From Calliphora vicina (taxonomy: Eukaryota > Arthropoda > Insecta > Diptera > Calliphoridae), in contig NC_088781.1 of assembly GCF_958450345.1 (NCBI RefSeq), forward strand, positions 123,640,431 to 123,704,430: a stretch of 64,000 nucleotides of DNA, written 5' to 3'. The position numbers were made by a program, and so were the translations under genes. How positions within the stretch are numbered: the first letter of the stretch is position 1; each line of letters starts with the position of its first letter. The notes below the pieces were generated by a model. That model was not told the origin of the DNA. It saw only the letters and a list, made by a program, of their open reading frames with translations, and searched no databases. Of this stretch, positions 1 to 10,671 are shown in pieces.

Positions 1-591
1 AATAAAAGATAAAACAAATATCCCTTAATAACATTTTTAAATTGTTTCCCATATTTTTGCAAAAAGTCTTTTACAATTTTTTTAATTCTGAAAAATTAAA
101 TACATTTTTGAAAAGAAGACACAATTTCCTATACGATGATATATAATATATATATCTTGTCTTTTCCATTAGTCAAATTTATGTATTCAAAGTCAACAAC
201 AAACCGAAAATTTATAGAATCTTGCCGTTTTGTAATACGTTTTTGTGCACTGCATTACCGACTATTGCAGTACTAAACAAAGGAGAACACTGCGAGATGT
301 AGCTAATTGCTGCGGGTTATAAATTTTGTTAAAATATCAAGGGATATTTGTTTTATCTTTTGTGAATAAAATCAAAAGTTCTGGACAGAACGCATTTTCC
401 AATATTTTATGCCGTTTTAAAAAACAAAAATTTCGAAATTTTTCTAAAACGACTACGCAGATTAGAAAAAATGTGTCTTATTTACGCAATTGCGAATTTC
501 GGTTTTTTTTAGTTTATTCAACGCTAATTTAATAAAGTAAATTTCCGTATTAGGAGATGGTCTCAGCAGTAACTTTATTATACTTATTACG
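1..591. other. AT-rich upstream sequence
   Basis: No gene, repeat or RNA was recognised here. Short open frames occur but have AT-driven composition and no promoter or conserved motif. It may contain distal regulatory sequence of the gene at 984. Confidence 0.4.
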
Positions 592-872
592 ACATATGTT
601 AAATTTGCAGGTGTTATTATTTCAGGTATGCCAATAAGATTGGGACAAAATTATAAGATTTGTCATATGTTTAATTTGCAGCTGTTCTCATTCAGGTACT
701 TACAATAAGAATAGCGAATTTGGCAAAACAATCCAACCATAAAATACTTTGTCCAATTAGGATTTTCTATTTAAAAGAACCAAATATGTGCGTCACTCTA
801 TTGCAAATACCTATGCTACCTGTAGTTCAATACTACAAATACCTGGAGCGACCTTACAGGTACCACTACCTG
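592..872 (+). promoter_or_regulatory. Early-zygotic-type regulatory cluster (CAGGTA/Zelda-like sites)
   Basis: Six CAGGTA-core sites are seen: 623-628 and 693-698 on the plus strand, 857-862 plus, and 816-822, 840-845, 866-872 on the minus strand. Those at 816 and 866 are full CAGGTAG. CAGGTAG 'TAGteam' sites are the known binding sites of Zelda, which opens early zygotic genes in Drosophila. A CAGGTG lies at 608 and a CAGCTG E-box at 679. Positions 592-662 and 663-723 are a diverged tandem duplication, so the pairs 608/679 and 623/693 keep a 70-71 bp register. By hand estimate at about 30% GC, fewer than 0.1 such 6-mers would be expected in this span. Function is inferred. Confidence 0.65.
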
Positions 873-895
873 CATCGCTAGGAAAATATTTTTAG

Positions 896-932
896 TATAT
901 AAAGATGGAAATTTAGAAAATCAGCATCAGTT
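896..932 (+). promoter_or_regulatory. TATA + Inr core promoter
   Basis: TATATAAA lies at 896-903 and TCAGTT, a perfect match to the arthropod initiator TCAKTY, at 927-932. Taking A929 as +1 puts the TATA box at -33, the standard spacing. The 5' leader is about 55 nt with no upstream ATG before 984. I see no clear DPE. Confidence 0.7.
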
Positions 933-983
933 TGATTTATAAAGTCTTGCTAACACTAAATAATTTTAAAACAAAATTTAAAA

Positions 984-1709
984 ATGGAACATTATATTGA
1001 CAATATCTTTGAAAATCAATTCCAGTTTGATTTTAGCCAAATCAACGATTCATCACCCGACAACAACATCAACACTCAATTGAATTTTGATTACGAATTT
1101 GGTTTTGATAAGGAGTACGACGGCCGTACATCCTTAGACCATTATTTCAGCAACAACCAATTTGATTTTGAGCAAGAGGGCTGCATATCCTTGGATGATT
1201 ACATAAAACATGAACCTGAGAACGAAGCCTGCATATCATTGGATGATTATATTAAAAATGAACCTGAGCACGAAGCTTGCACATCTTTAGAGCACTATTT
1301 GAAAAATGAATTTGATCATGACTGCTCATCGTTGGACTTTTTCAGCGAACATTGTGAATACAATTCAGCTAGCAATCAATCACACTCACTATCGGAGAAA
1401 TGCAAACACTCAACTTCTAACATTCCCTACAATTTGTTTTTGTATCGGGAAAAAATGCACCACAAAAGGAGTTCTCATCGACTTGGATACAGTAAAGTGC
1501 AACTGACAAGGGAACTGCTCTATAATTCGATTGATCATATAAAGGAATATGATATGCAGGAGTTGGAGAATATTAACCATCTAAAATCTCATGTGGACGT
1601 CATGGATCAAATTGAAATTTGCCGCCAACTAGAGGCTCATATGGATAATATGAAGCAAATGGAAAAATTTCTCGAACTGGAAGCTCAACTTGAGCTAATA
1701 GATTTTTAG
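984..1709 (+). CDS. Intronless 241-aa protein, putative early zygotic regulator
   Basis: An uninterrupted 241-codon frame starts 55 nt after the initiator in good context (AAAATGG) and is followed by poly(A) signals, so it looks like a complete single-exon gene. The N-terminal half is acidic and Asn/Phe/Asp-rich. From about residue 48 it carries imperfect ~16-21 residue repeats built on SLDxYxxxE (SLDHYF, SLDDYIKHE, SLDDYIKNE, SLEHYLKNE, SLDFF). A basic patch at about 155-170 (REKMHHKRSSHR) is followed by a long, probably helical Leu/Met/Ile-rich tail to the end. Basic patch plus helix plus acidic N-terminus would suit a small transcription factor, but there is no canonical bZIP basic motif. 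Intronless, fast-evolving genes with CAGGTAG upstream are typical of fly blastoderm genes (sisterless A, nullo, bottleneck). I cannot assign orthology to any of them. Confidence 0.8.
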   Translation: MEHYIDNIFENQFQFDFSQINDSSPDNNINTQLNFDYEFGFDKEYDGRTSLDHYFSNNQFDFEQEGCISLDDYIKHEPENEACISLDDYIKNEPEHEACTSLEHYLKNEFDHDCSSLDFFSEHCEYNSASNQSHSLSEKCKHSTSNIPYNLFLYREKMHHKRSSHRLGYSKVQLTRELLYNSIDHIKEYDMQELENINHLKSHVDVMDQIEICRQLEAHMDNMKQMEKFLELEAQLELIDF

Positions 1710-1785
1710 ATAAATGATTTAGTTGTAGCTGTTAATATCATTAAATAATTAGTATTATAGTGTATAGTAGTAGTTTATTAAGATA

Positions 1786-1830
1786 AATAAAATTAATTTG
1801 AATAAAAATTAAATGTTGTGTGTTTTTATT
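1786..1830 (+). terminator. Poly(A) signals and GT-rich downstream element
   Basis: AATAAA occurs at 1786-1791 and again at 1801-1806, 77-97 nt after the stop codon. A GT-rich run (TTGTGTGTTTTT) follows at about 1815. This is the usual layout for 3'-end cleavage of a short mRNA and supports the gene at 984-1709. Confidence 0.6.
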
Positions 1831-2019
1831 TATGTATATCTCAATTTATGTTGTTCTCAATGTCCTGGCCTGGTCAATATCATTCTCTTTTTCGTTTATG
1901 TTTGTTGAGGTATCCATTCATCCAGAAAAACGTTGTTCAAACACAATAAATATTGTGATAAAACAATTTTATCATTTGAACGTGTTGTTGAACGCTATAT
2001 ACGTCCATAATAAATAAAT

Positions 2020-2242
2020 GACAGACAATTCGACAGAAGTAGCTTCAGCAATATGAGTGCTATCAATTGTTAGAGTTCGGTAGTCACTATTGAAAGACCC
2101 TTTATAAACAAAACGTTAAATGTTTCATACATATAGAGCAATTCCTCGAGAACGAGCAATGGGCGGCAAAACATACTGAATAATCGGCGGATGTAGCTTC
2201 AACATTATGGAAGTCCCTATTGGAAGACCTATTACAACTACA
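2020..2242 (-). repeat. Two tandem 5' ends of a DDE transposon family
   Basis: Read on the minus strand, two adjacent segments (about 2242-2102 and 2101-2020) each begin with GGTCTTYCAATAG and contain GAAGCTACWTCYG. The same sequence opens the transposase remnant at 48,040 on the plus strand, so these are terminal fragments of that family in direct tandem. The first unit lacks about 30 bp present in the others. No coding capacity remains. Confidence 0.55.
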
Positions 2243-2290
2243 CCATTTTTCATTGAAATTGACCGCAAAATAATTACTTTTCATCATTTG

Positions 2291-3065
2291 AACTAATAAT
2301 CATTTGAACTGCAATTTTTCTTAACAGAATGCTACTACTATTAAAATTTCCTACCATACTGCATTTACAGAATATAAAAATGTTGCCTCATTAAATTTTT
2401 ATATAAGAAAATGTAAGTAAAGATTTGTGAAATTTAAAAGGCTTTCTAATGTATGAATTAGGTTCAAATCCGATAAGAATTGATTGAGTTAGAGGCAATT
2501 ACTAAAGCAAGATTTTTTAATTTTTTTTGGAAAAAAGGCTTTTTGCCTAAAAATATGAAAAAAGTATTTTAGAGACCACTTTTCGTTCATCAATATTTAA
2601 GAGTTAAACACCTCAAAATTCTTTATTTTTAGAACAGATTAAGAAAATCGATGTTCATGAGGAATTTAAAAAAAATGTGTAAAAACAGAGGCATCAAGCA
2701 CATGAAGCAAAAGCCTGTAAATAAAATATGGCTCATTTAAGCAGTGAATAACGTCACTAGGGGCACTTCAAAAAGATTTTCGAACACATTTTCCCCGTTT
2801 TAGGAATTTCGGTATTTAAAATTAAAAATTTACAAAATGCGATTGATTTTAAATATTGTTATGATAACCGTTAAAGTTCAACAATAATTTAAATTTCATG
2901 AAAAACTCACCATGGAAAATAGGCGCTATTTGGATGGACCTGGTTCGCTCCGTATCAAAAATTTGTAAACATGTTTTCATTTAAAATATTTGGTATAAAG
3001 TCAGCCTTTCAAAAAGTATAAATACCTAATACATCTTCTTAGAAATTTTTTAGATAACTTAAAAG
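2291..3065. other. AT-rich spacer, nothing recognised
   Basis: Homopolymer-rich AT sequence without a supported gene or repeat boundary. Confidence 0.4.
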
Positions 3066-3068
3066 AAA

Positions 3069-4047
3069 CGAGTAAGAGTAGTATATTCGGCCGTGCCAAA
3101 TCTTAAATTCCCTCCACCTAAAGATGATGGTATAAATACTGAAATAATATAACAATTGTTAAAAGACTAGTGTTCGCAGAAGATATTTTATTTCAAATGT
3201 ACAAAAAATTGTATCTAATTCAGCAATTTATAACTGAAATTCCTATTAGAACGTATGAAATTTAACAATTTATATACCTAATAATTAGTAAATACGTAAA
3301 TACGGAGCTATAATCAATTATCGGCCGACCTTCATATAATTAGGTTCATCGATTTTGGTATATATCGGTATTATTTATGTCGAATTTTAACTTGATAGCG
3401 ACATTTGTAAGACATTTTTGCTTATTTAAGAGATTTTGGGAAGTGTACTTTATATGGGGGCTATGGCTAAATATTTGCCGATCCATGGAAAATTTTGTAA
3501 TATAATTTTTTTAACCACAAAACTTTTTTTTGCTGAATTTTCTATGGATATTCCTATTCTGTAGGCATTTATAGACCATAGAACCATATTTCGGGAAGAA
3601 ATTTGTATGTGGGCTAGGAGAAATCATAGACCGATTCTTATAATTTTCACCAGAGTTACTCCTTTTATCATAAAAGTAGCGAGTGCAAAATTTTATGATA
3701 TGCAGCTAATATCATAAAATTTTGCAAAAATTACCAAAAATATGTGAAAATTATCAATTTTTTTTTGAGGTTGTCCCACTTATTAAATCATAACTTTGGT
3801 TCCACTGTACTAATTTTGCTGATTTTCAATACCAAACTGCTTAGGACAATAGTAAACATTTTTCTTGCAAATCTACTAAGTTGGCGTATTTTGGACATGA
3901 GCGTGTTTTACAGAGACGGACAGCGGACAGACAGACATGGCTTAATCGACTCAGAATTTCATAAGGATCAATAATATATATACTTTGTTGGGTCTCAGAT
4001 GAATATTTCTCAATGTTACACACGGAATGACAAACTTATATATACCC
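3069..4047 (-). mobile_element. DINE-1-like (Helentron) element, subfamily A, 5' end truncated
   Basis: On the minus strand it carries the DINE-1 signature: CCCAACAAAGTATATATAT, then TCGATTAAGCCATGTCTGTC, and at the 3' end a degenerate hairpin (mirror of ATTCGGCCGTGCCAAAT at about 3084) followed by ACTCTTACTCG. Drosophila INE-1/DINE-1 has the same head (TATAAAGTATATATATTC, CATGTCCGTCTGTCCGTC) and tail (hairpin plus CTCTCTTG). It resembles the element at 50,481-53,260 but lacks most of that element's internal repeats. Its 5' end stops at 4047, where the TIR element at 4051 begins. Confidence 0.75.
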
Positions 4048-4050
4048 TAA

Positions 4051-4820
4051 TTTTTACTTAAAATATATCAATATTTACTTGTGTATGAGTTTTTGTCTTC
4101 GTAGGATACCATTAACCTATTCTTAGGTATGACCAAAAAAAAATATTTTTTAACGGCAGTTTCAAAACTCCAATTTCAAATTTTTAAAAATTTTGTTAAA
4201 CAAATTTCAGAATTTGCTAGTGCTATTAAGGGTTAATTTTAATTTTTGTGCTGTTATTATAAATACTAGACTTCATGTTATATCTTGAGTTTCATCAAAA
4301 TCGGCCCAAAAATATATAACATTTCGCTATATTTCCATGAGAAATTCCAAATATTGAAAAATTTTACCTTTGACCTTCTCGATTTAATGGTTGACGTTTT
4401 CCGATTTTAGTAAAACTTTCACACAATATTTAAAATTACATGGACTATAATATTCTGAATAGCTTTTACTTAAAAATCATAACAGTAAGGAAATTCGGCT
4501 CATTCGCCAAAATATGGCTAAAAAAATGAGTTTTTCTCGAAAATCGCAAAATTTAAATCGCAGGTACGGAAAAACTATACGAGATATTGACATAAGTTTC
4601 TCACATTTTTATTCCCTATTATGTTGAAAATAAATCCCCAAGTGATGATCAACAAATTCTGAAATTTGTTTAACAAATTTTTGAAAAAATTTAAATTGGA
4701 GTTTTGAAACTGCCATTAAAAAAAATAATTTTTTTTGGTCATAACTGCGAATAGGTTAACGGTATCCTACGAAGACAAAAACTCATATACAAGTAAATAT
4801 GGATATATTTTAAGTAAAAA
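4051..4820. mobile_element. 770-bp TIR element with ~165-bp arms and TAA target duplication
   Basis: The left arm (4051 to about 4218) and right arm (about 4650-4820) are inverted copies of each other at roughly 90% identity. The ends read TTTTTACTTAAAATATATC. TAA at 4048-4050 and 4821-4823 flanks it, a 3-bp duplication as made by PIF/Harbinger-type transposases. The roughly 430-bp centre has no coding frame. Superfamily assignment rests only on TSD length, so it is tentative. Confidence 0.7.
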
Positions 4821-4823
4821 TAA

Positions 4824-7800
4824 GCTCTTATTTTAATATTTCTCAAAATATGTTAATTTTTTTCCTACATTTCTTGTTCTAGTGGCCTGAGATACGTTAA
4901 TGGCCTGGCGATTTTTGAATAACTTTAACATTTTTTAACCTATTTTTGTCTTTTATATCTCATTAGAACGACAAATACGTACACATTTCGATTCTTTTGC
5001 ATTCAATTGCAAAAGTATTTATTTAGTAGCAAATTTTTTACAAAAACTGAAAAATTTGCATTTGTTCCGCATTTTGGCGTTAATACAGTTTCCAAAAACT
5101 TTTTTTTAATGTAATATTCATTAATATAAATAAATCTACATACTTCTAGAAAACAATGCTGAGAGTTAACGAGTTTCACCTATTGATTCCATATAAATGG
5201 TAAAATTTTGCATATAGCTGAACTTTGACCTCCATGCGTATCCAGAAATCATTGTCCGATTTGGCTCAAATTTTCAGCACTTAACTTTTAGGCCTAGTGT
5301 CACAATATTCTACCCGGCACTCTTCAAAATTTTAACAAAATTTTTTTTCCATACAACTGATTGTCACTGTAGTGGGCATGGACAATTTTTATTTCTGTAA
5401 AAAACATTTATGGACTATTGCGGACATTTAAAAAAAATTAGCCAAATCGTTGTGAGATGGTAATATTTTCTTTCACCAAAAACTTAAATTGGTTTACTAC
5501 GAACATTTAAATAAAAGATGATCCATATTGGTGCAGTCGGTTTCCTGTTTTAGATAAATCAAAAAAGTGGACGTGGCCAATTTTGCTTTCCGGAAAAACC
5601 TAATTTGGACTATGAAAAACATTTCAAAAAATCGGTCTAGCCGATCTCGACTGATGCAATTACCAACGAACGACATTTGATTTTTGACTGCTTGATTCGA
5701 CTTCGATGTACCTGGTTTTGAAAAATCACACTGTACCAGCTTGTTTTACAACCTTGACCTTGATGGCTTCATCGTTTTCTTCGGCAAGTAACTATTAGCT
5801 AGTCGACTAATATATCCTTGCACTTCCACTTCACGAGGTCAACAACTTAAAAAAAGGAAACCGACTTTGCATCCAAAGAATATTAATCACTTTACCGATT
5901 ATGAGCTTTTTCCGGCATATCTAAAATTTTAGCCGTTTACTGCCAGCCTTCAATGATTAGCCGCTCAATATACGGATAAATTGATGGATTTAAATTAAAC
6001 ATTTAATTTCTTCAAAACTATATGTGGAAAGATTTAATTTTAGCGTTGGGATTTCCAAGGAAACTACTGGAATATTGTTGATAGATCTGGAAATGATCTT
6101 CAAGTAAGTTTGTTTGCAAGAAATGCTCCTGTAATTGTTTTTAGAAAGTCTTATAATACTTCAAAGTAGCCACTACTTTCAATACAAAAGCCACTCTATT
6201 AAATGTACTAAATATAATTAAATATTTCTCTAATATCTTTCTATTTTTTGTACTTTTTCAAAGAGTTCTTTGCAAAACCACAATACATTGCCATTACCCC
6301 TTTTTATCAAATACCCACAAAGTAAAACAATCAAAGAAATCCTTTTAAATACCTTTGATTACGTTAATAACTCTAGTGTTATTTGAAGCTTTACGACTGC
6401 TATAAATACCAGTAATATATTACAAACACCCTCCATATAGTTTAGATTTAACATCGAATTAGCTTAATTAATTTACATTACTCATCCTCATTGTACGATG
6501 ACGACGACGACCTCAAACTCATTACGCTTTAAGATTTGCAGATTTACACAGCTGATATGTATTTAGTAGCAATGCGCTGTTTCATATTCAAACTTACCGA
6601 AATTAGATTATTGTGTAAACAATTGTGTAAAAAAGATTATAAGCGGTTTAGTGTAAAACAATTATAATTTGAATTGTTGAATATAATGGCATGATAGTAC
6701 ATAATTCCGGGAAGTGATAGGTGCTAGTAAATTTTGTAGTTAATAACAAAAGATATTTTGTAATTGAAATAGTCATGAACATGCATAAGCATGTTAAGAT
6801 ATTAACAGGAAATGCTAGATTATAATGTTTAATGGTAGAGATTGTAAGTTTAGATGGAAAAGATGTTGCAGTGCAAATGTCTTAAATGTTTAAGGAGGAA
6901 TACTAATTAACTAAAACAAAATTTTGCTTAAATTTCAACTATTATTTATAACTTATACCCTTCAATTTCTTTATAACTTTATTATTGCCATTTTTTGTGT
7001 AACTTTTTAAGCATTAAAATACATTTTATGATGGCTACAATATGGCCTCATTTAAGCATACATTTGTGCTATTTTTCCAACTCAGTAATTTTTATGAATT
7101 GTATCATATCATTATAAGTATTTACCTAATTCAAACATGTACTTGCACCGTGCAACAATAAAGAAACCTCAGCAAACAAAAAAAGAGGCAGTCTCTTTAA
7201 AAGAACTTTCTCTAATATATTCCCATCACGTTTTTCTCGCTACACAATTTTAATCGCATGTTACGCGTAATTGCACATTTTTTTCTTACTTGGCAAATAA
7301 TGGCATTGGTAATGTACACCATACTCTACTCTGCAGTTCAAAACTTAGTATGCAAAATTTCATCATCATTGGCAGTTTCATCATTTGAATTTAATTTTTT
7401 AACTTTTTACATGGCAGACATTTTTTATTAGTATTTGGTATGTCCATAATATTGGCCTACGTTTGCTTAATATGTACTATAGTAAAATTTATTTGAGGAA
7501 TAAAATTTGTGGAAAAATAGTTTTGTTCAGTGGTATATGATTAACGATATACTAAATTCTTCTAACTTTAGGTGAAGACAGCAAAGAAAATATTATTTTA
7601 TAGCTAAGATTAAAAAGTTAAAGCCCTAAAGCGTTAAATTAGTTTAAGTATCATGTAGATCATTTTTGGAGTACAGTGCTTTAATTTCTCATTTATATCT
7701 TTGTAGGGTATATTGGGTAAGTTCTTATATTTGTAACGTGCAAAAATATGTCCCAACATCCACCCTAAAGTTTACCAATCTGTTCAGGATCACTCCCTGA

Positions 7801-7890
7801 GTATATTAAGCGTCCGTCCGAAAAAATTAGGCACACATTTTTTTAATCGGCCCATTAGTTCTCATAGCCCTAATACAACTGCCCTAGCTC
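4824..7890. other. Long AT-rich stretch without recognised gene
   Basis: No supported gene. About 5200-5720 has phrases such as GTGGGCATGG and GTGGACGTGGCC that recall the internal part of DINE-1-like repeats, so it may be old repeat debris. A short GAC trinucleotide run lies at about 6498. Otherwise nothing was recognised. Confidence 0.35.
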
Positions 7891-7929
7891 TCATAAATAT
7901 CTTAACTATAAAAGTATCCAAACAAAATT

Positions 7930-9918
7930 CGATCTGTTCTTGGAGACCTGTTTTAATCATGATCTTAAAGAAAGAGTATCGATATTTCCCCACAAAATGT
8001 GTCACAGAACAACTTGGAAGTCTCCACGTAACTACGAAACTCAAATTGATCACATTTGCATTACTAGGGAATGGTGTAAACTCTTATGCGATGTGCGTAA
8101 TAAGAGGAGTGGAGATATTGGTAGTGACCATTACTTAATAGTTGAGAAGAAATTAAAACTTTGGAATGCTCAAACGAGCAAAAGGAATGGATGATCACGG
8201 ATCCATGGAATCTGATAGAAGGAAGACGAACAATTAAAATAGCGATGATAGGCAAGTATGATCCTCAACTGAAGAATGAATTTAACATAGAATATGGCAG
8301 ATTGAGCAAACATATTAAACGACAAATTAAACAAGACAAGAAGCAATTTTATGATGGTATTGGTAAAGAAGCGCAGACAAGCTGAGTCGAACACTCGCTG
8401 GTGGAGGCAATATTAAATATTGTTCTCCTGTTATAGACAGTGAAAGTGGTAATACAGTGACTTTCAAACAGGATCAATTACATGTTTGGAGTAAACATTT
8501 TGATAAGACGCTGAATATAATACAAAATGAGTCAGATGACTTTACACTACGAAGACGTTTTAATAGCAACATGAGCATAAATACTGGGGGCGTTCGTATT
8601 TATGCTCCTGTTGGGATTAAAAAGTGTAAGCGAGATCTTTGCAACAATTAAGAGTATAAAATGCGGTAAGGAAGCCGGAAATCACAATATTCCTATTCAA
8701 CTAATTTGGCTTTTCCTCCTGACTGGAAAGCGGCGATCATTATTAAACTCCCAAAGAAAGCAGATAATAAAATGTGCAATAACTGGCGGGGTATATCCTT
8801 AAGGCCAAGAGTTTTTAAGATATTTAATAAAATTATACTGGAAAGAATAGCAGAAGCACTAGATGATCACATTCGAAACACCCAAGCTGGATTTCATCCT
8901 GGTAGAATCATGCATCGATCAAATTAGTACCGTATGAAGTTTAATAGAGCTAGCGGCAGAATCCCATTCATATATACTTGACATTTGTAGACTACGAGAA
9001 AGTCTTTGATGCTCTCAAGAAACTATCTGGATGGCGCATGGTGCAAGAGGTATTCCAAAAAAGCTCACTAACATCCTCAGGAATAGCTACGAATGTTCAA
9101 CATGCAGGGTTTTGCATGATGGCGCGTTGAGTGATAGCTTTATGACGAAGAGTGGCGTAAGGCAAGGTTGTGCTTTGTCACCGCTGCTATGTATAACTGT
9201 GATGGATGTTATATTTAATGCCGTTGAAACAGTACCTGTATGACTCAATTGGGGAATGTACAATAAATTAACACATCTAGATGTGCTTCCTCCTTCTATC
9301 AAATAGGAATTCAGATATGCAATTCCTCATAACTTCACTTACTGAAGAATAAATGAAAGTAGGACTAAGAGCTAATATCAGCAAGACGAAAACGTTGGGA
9401 ATTAATGACGTGAACACAGCTCAGTTTGAAGTTAATGAGCAGGTTATCAGTGAAGTGAACAGTTTTGAATATCTAGGCAGCATTAAAAGTACTAATGTTG
9501 GTAAAATACTTGACGAAACTAAGAATATTTGACGCCTGCGTAAAATGCATCCTGTTATATGGGTGCGAAACATGGTTCTTTGCTAGAGAAATTGTTCAAC
9601 AATTGCAGACATTCATCAATATATGTCTTCGCAATATATTAAGAATATGGTGGCCTCAAAGAATAACGAACGACAATTTGCTATTAAGGACTAACCAAAG
9701 AAAGGTTGAAGATGAAATAAATAAGCAAAATATAGTTGGCTGAAAACGTCATGGAGCAATACTGTAGCTATAGAGAAAATCCTACAACAAGTTACGATAC
9801 ATAACAAGGTAGAGAGAGAAGAGTGAAAGAAATTCATAACATTTGTAAATAGACTAACATCTAATAAAAATTGTTAATGAATTGTAATTATTAACATGTC
9901 TTAATAATAATAATAATA
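7930..9918 (+). pseudogene. LINE (APE endonuclease + reverse transcriptase) carcass
   Basis: Fragments appear in the correct order on the plus strand. About 7970-8160 is the end of an APE-type endonuclease (QIDHICITREW, then DVRNKRSGDIGSDHYLIV). About 8706-8927 is the N-terminal RT (NNWRGISL, NTQAGFHPGR). About 9031-9225 has RNSYECSTCRV and GVRQGCALSPLL. About 9495-9740 has the thumb-region motif LLYGCETWFF. The YxDD catalytic loop is not recognisable. There are several frameshifts and stops. A (TAA)n-like tail at about 9901-9920 fits a LINE 3' end. Clade is uncertain (RTE/CR1/Jockey-like). Confidence 0.8.
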
Positions 9919-9960
9919 AATTACTTAAAAATTATGGTATCTGAATAAAATTAAAGAAAA

Positions 9961-10081
9961 ATAAGTTTTATATGTATAAAAATCACGGTCCATAACTAGT
10001 CATAGCTCCCATATATGTTTCACTTCCGACAATCGCTTTAGCAAGCATATATATTTTAATGCTATTGATATCCAAATAATT
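9961..10081 (+). mobile_element. DINE subfamily B internal fragment
   Basis: Contains the B-type phrase CGGTCCATAACTAGTCATAG followed by CTCCCATATATG and CACTTCCGA, and the AAGTTTTATATGTATA phrase that precedes it in the full B copy at 14,682-15,370. It is cut at 10,081 by the TIR element that starts at 10,082. Confidence 0.55.
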
Positions 10082-10550
10082 GGGGTATTCACATGGTCTG
10101 CTATTAGTCATATTGTCATAATGTCCTAATATATTATAATAGTTGTTGTTGGGTTTTAAACAAAAAAGTATTATTTTATGGCAAAACAATAAACATAGTT
10201 CAAATAGTCTTATTAGTTTAAAACTTTTTTGTTTGAAACACAACAAAAATTTGATTAAACTATCATAATATATTACACAGAGAAAACAGATTCGTGATAG
10301 CAACCGAATTTGTTGCCAATCGAATGATTCTATCTTCGTGACCGAATTTTACAGTAGGGGTAACAAAAGTTTGGTTAATTCAACCGAAATTCTTCTTTAT
10401 CAACTGACTTTCTTTTTATAGATTCGAAAAATTCTATGTGTGCAACCGAATCATTCGATTCGCAACAAATTCGGTTGCTATCACGAATCCGTTTTCTCTG
10501 TATAGTATATTATGAGAATATGACCAAATAGTAGACCGTGTGAATACCCC
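10082..10550. mobile_element. TIR element (GGGGTATTCACA ends), hAT-like TSD, with a nested MITE
   Basis: Ends are GGGGTATTCACATGGTCT and its inverted partner AGACCGTGTGAATACCCC, with further inverted similarity inward (GTCATATT near both ends). Flanks AAATAATT (10,074-10,081) and AAATATTT (10,551-10,558) look like an 8-bp target duplication with one mismatch, as hAT elements make. No coding frame. A second MITE occupies 10,277-10,501, so the original element was about 245 bp, matching the related 240-bp element at 19,614. Confidence 0.65.
10277..10501. mobile_element. MITE with ~50-bp TIRs (ACAGAGAAAAC ends), copy 1
   Basis: The ends are ACAGAGAAAACAGATTCGTG and its near-perfect inverse ending GTTTTCTCTGT. 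The inverted arms extend about 50 bp through CAACCGAATTTGTTG. No coding frame. A second copy is at 63,193-63,437. The target duplication is not clear. Confidence 0.8.
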
Positions 10551-10671
10551 AAATATTTAACTCAAATAAGTTTTACAGTTGCACAGAAATCAGAAATTTT
10601 TGATTTTGCACGATTTTTTTAAAACAAAAAAAATTTTAGATTTTCACGTAAAAAATATAACAGATATATAA

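Noticed and set aside
984..1709. Assignment of the gene as sisterless A (sisA)
   Set aside because: Size, single exon and CAGGTAG sites would fit, but I cannot see the sisA-type bZIP basic motif, so the symbol is left blank.
2462..2490. Possible tRNA B-box (GGTTCAAATCC)
   Set aside because: No A-box or cloverleaf could be built around it. Isolated 11-mer match in AT-rich DNA.
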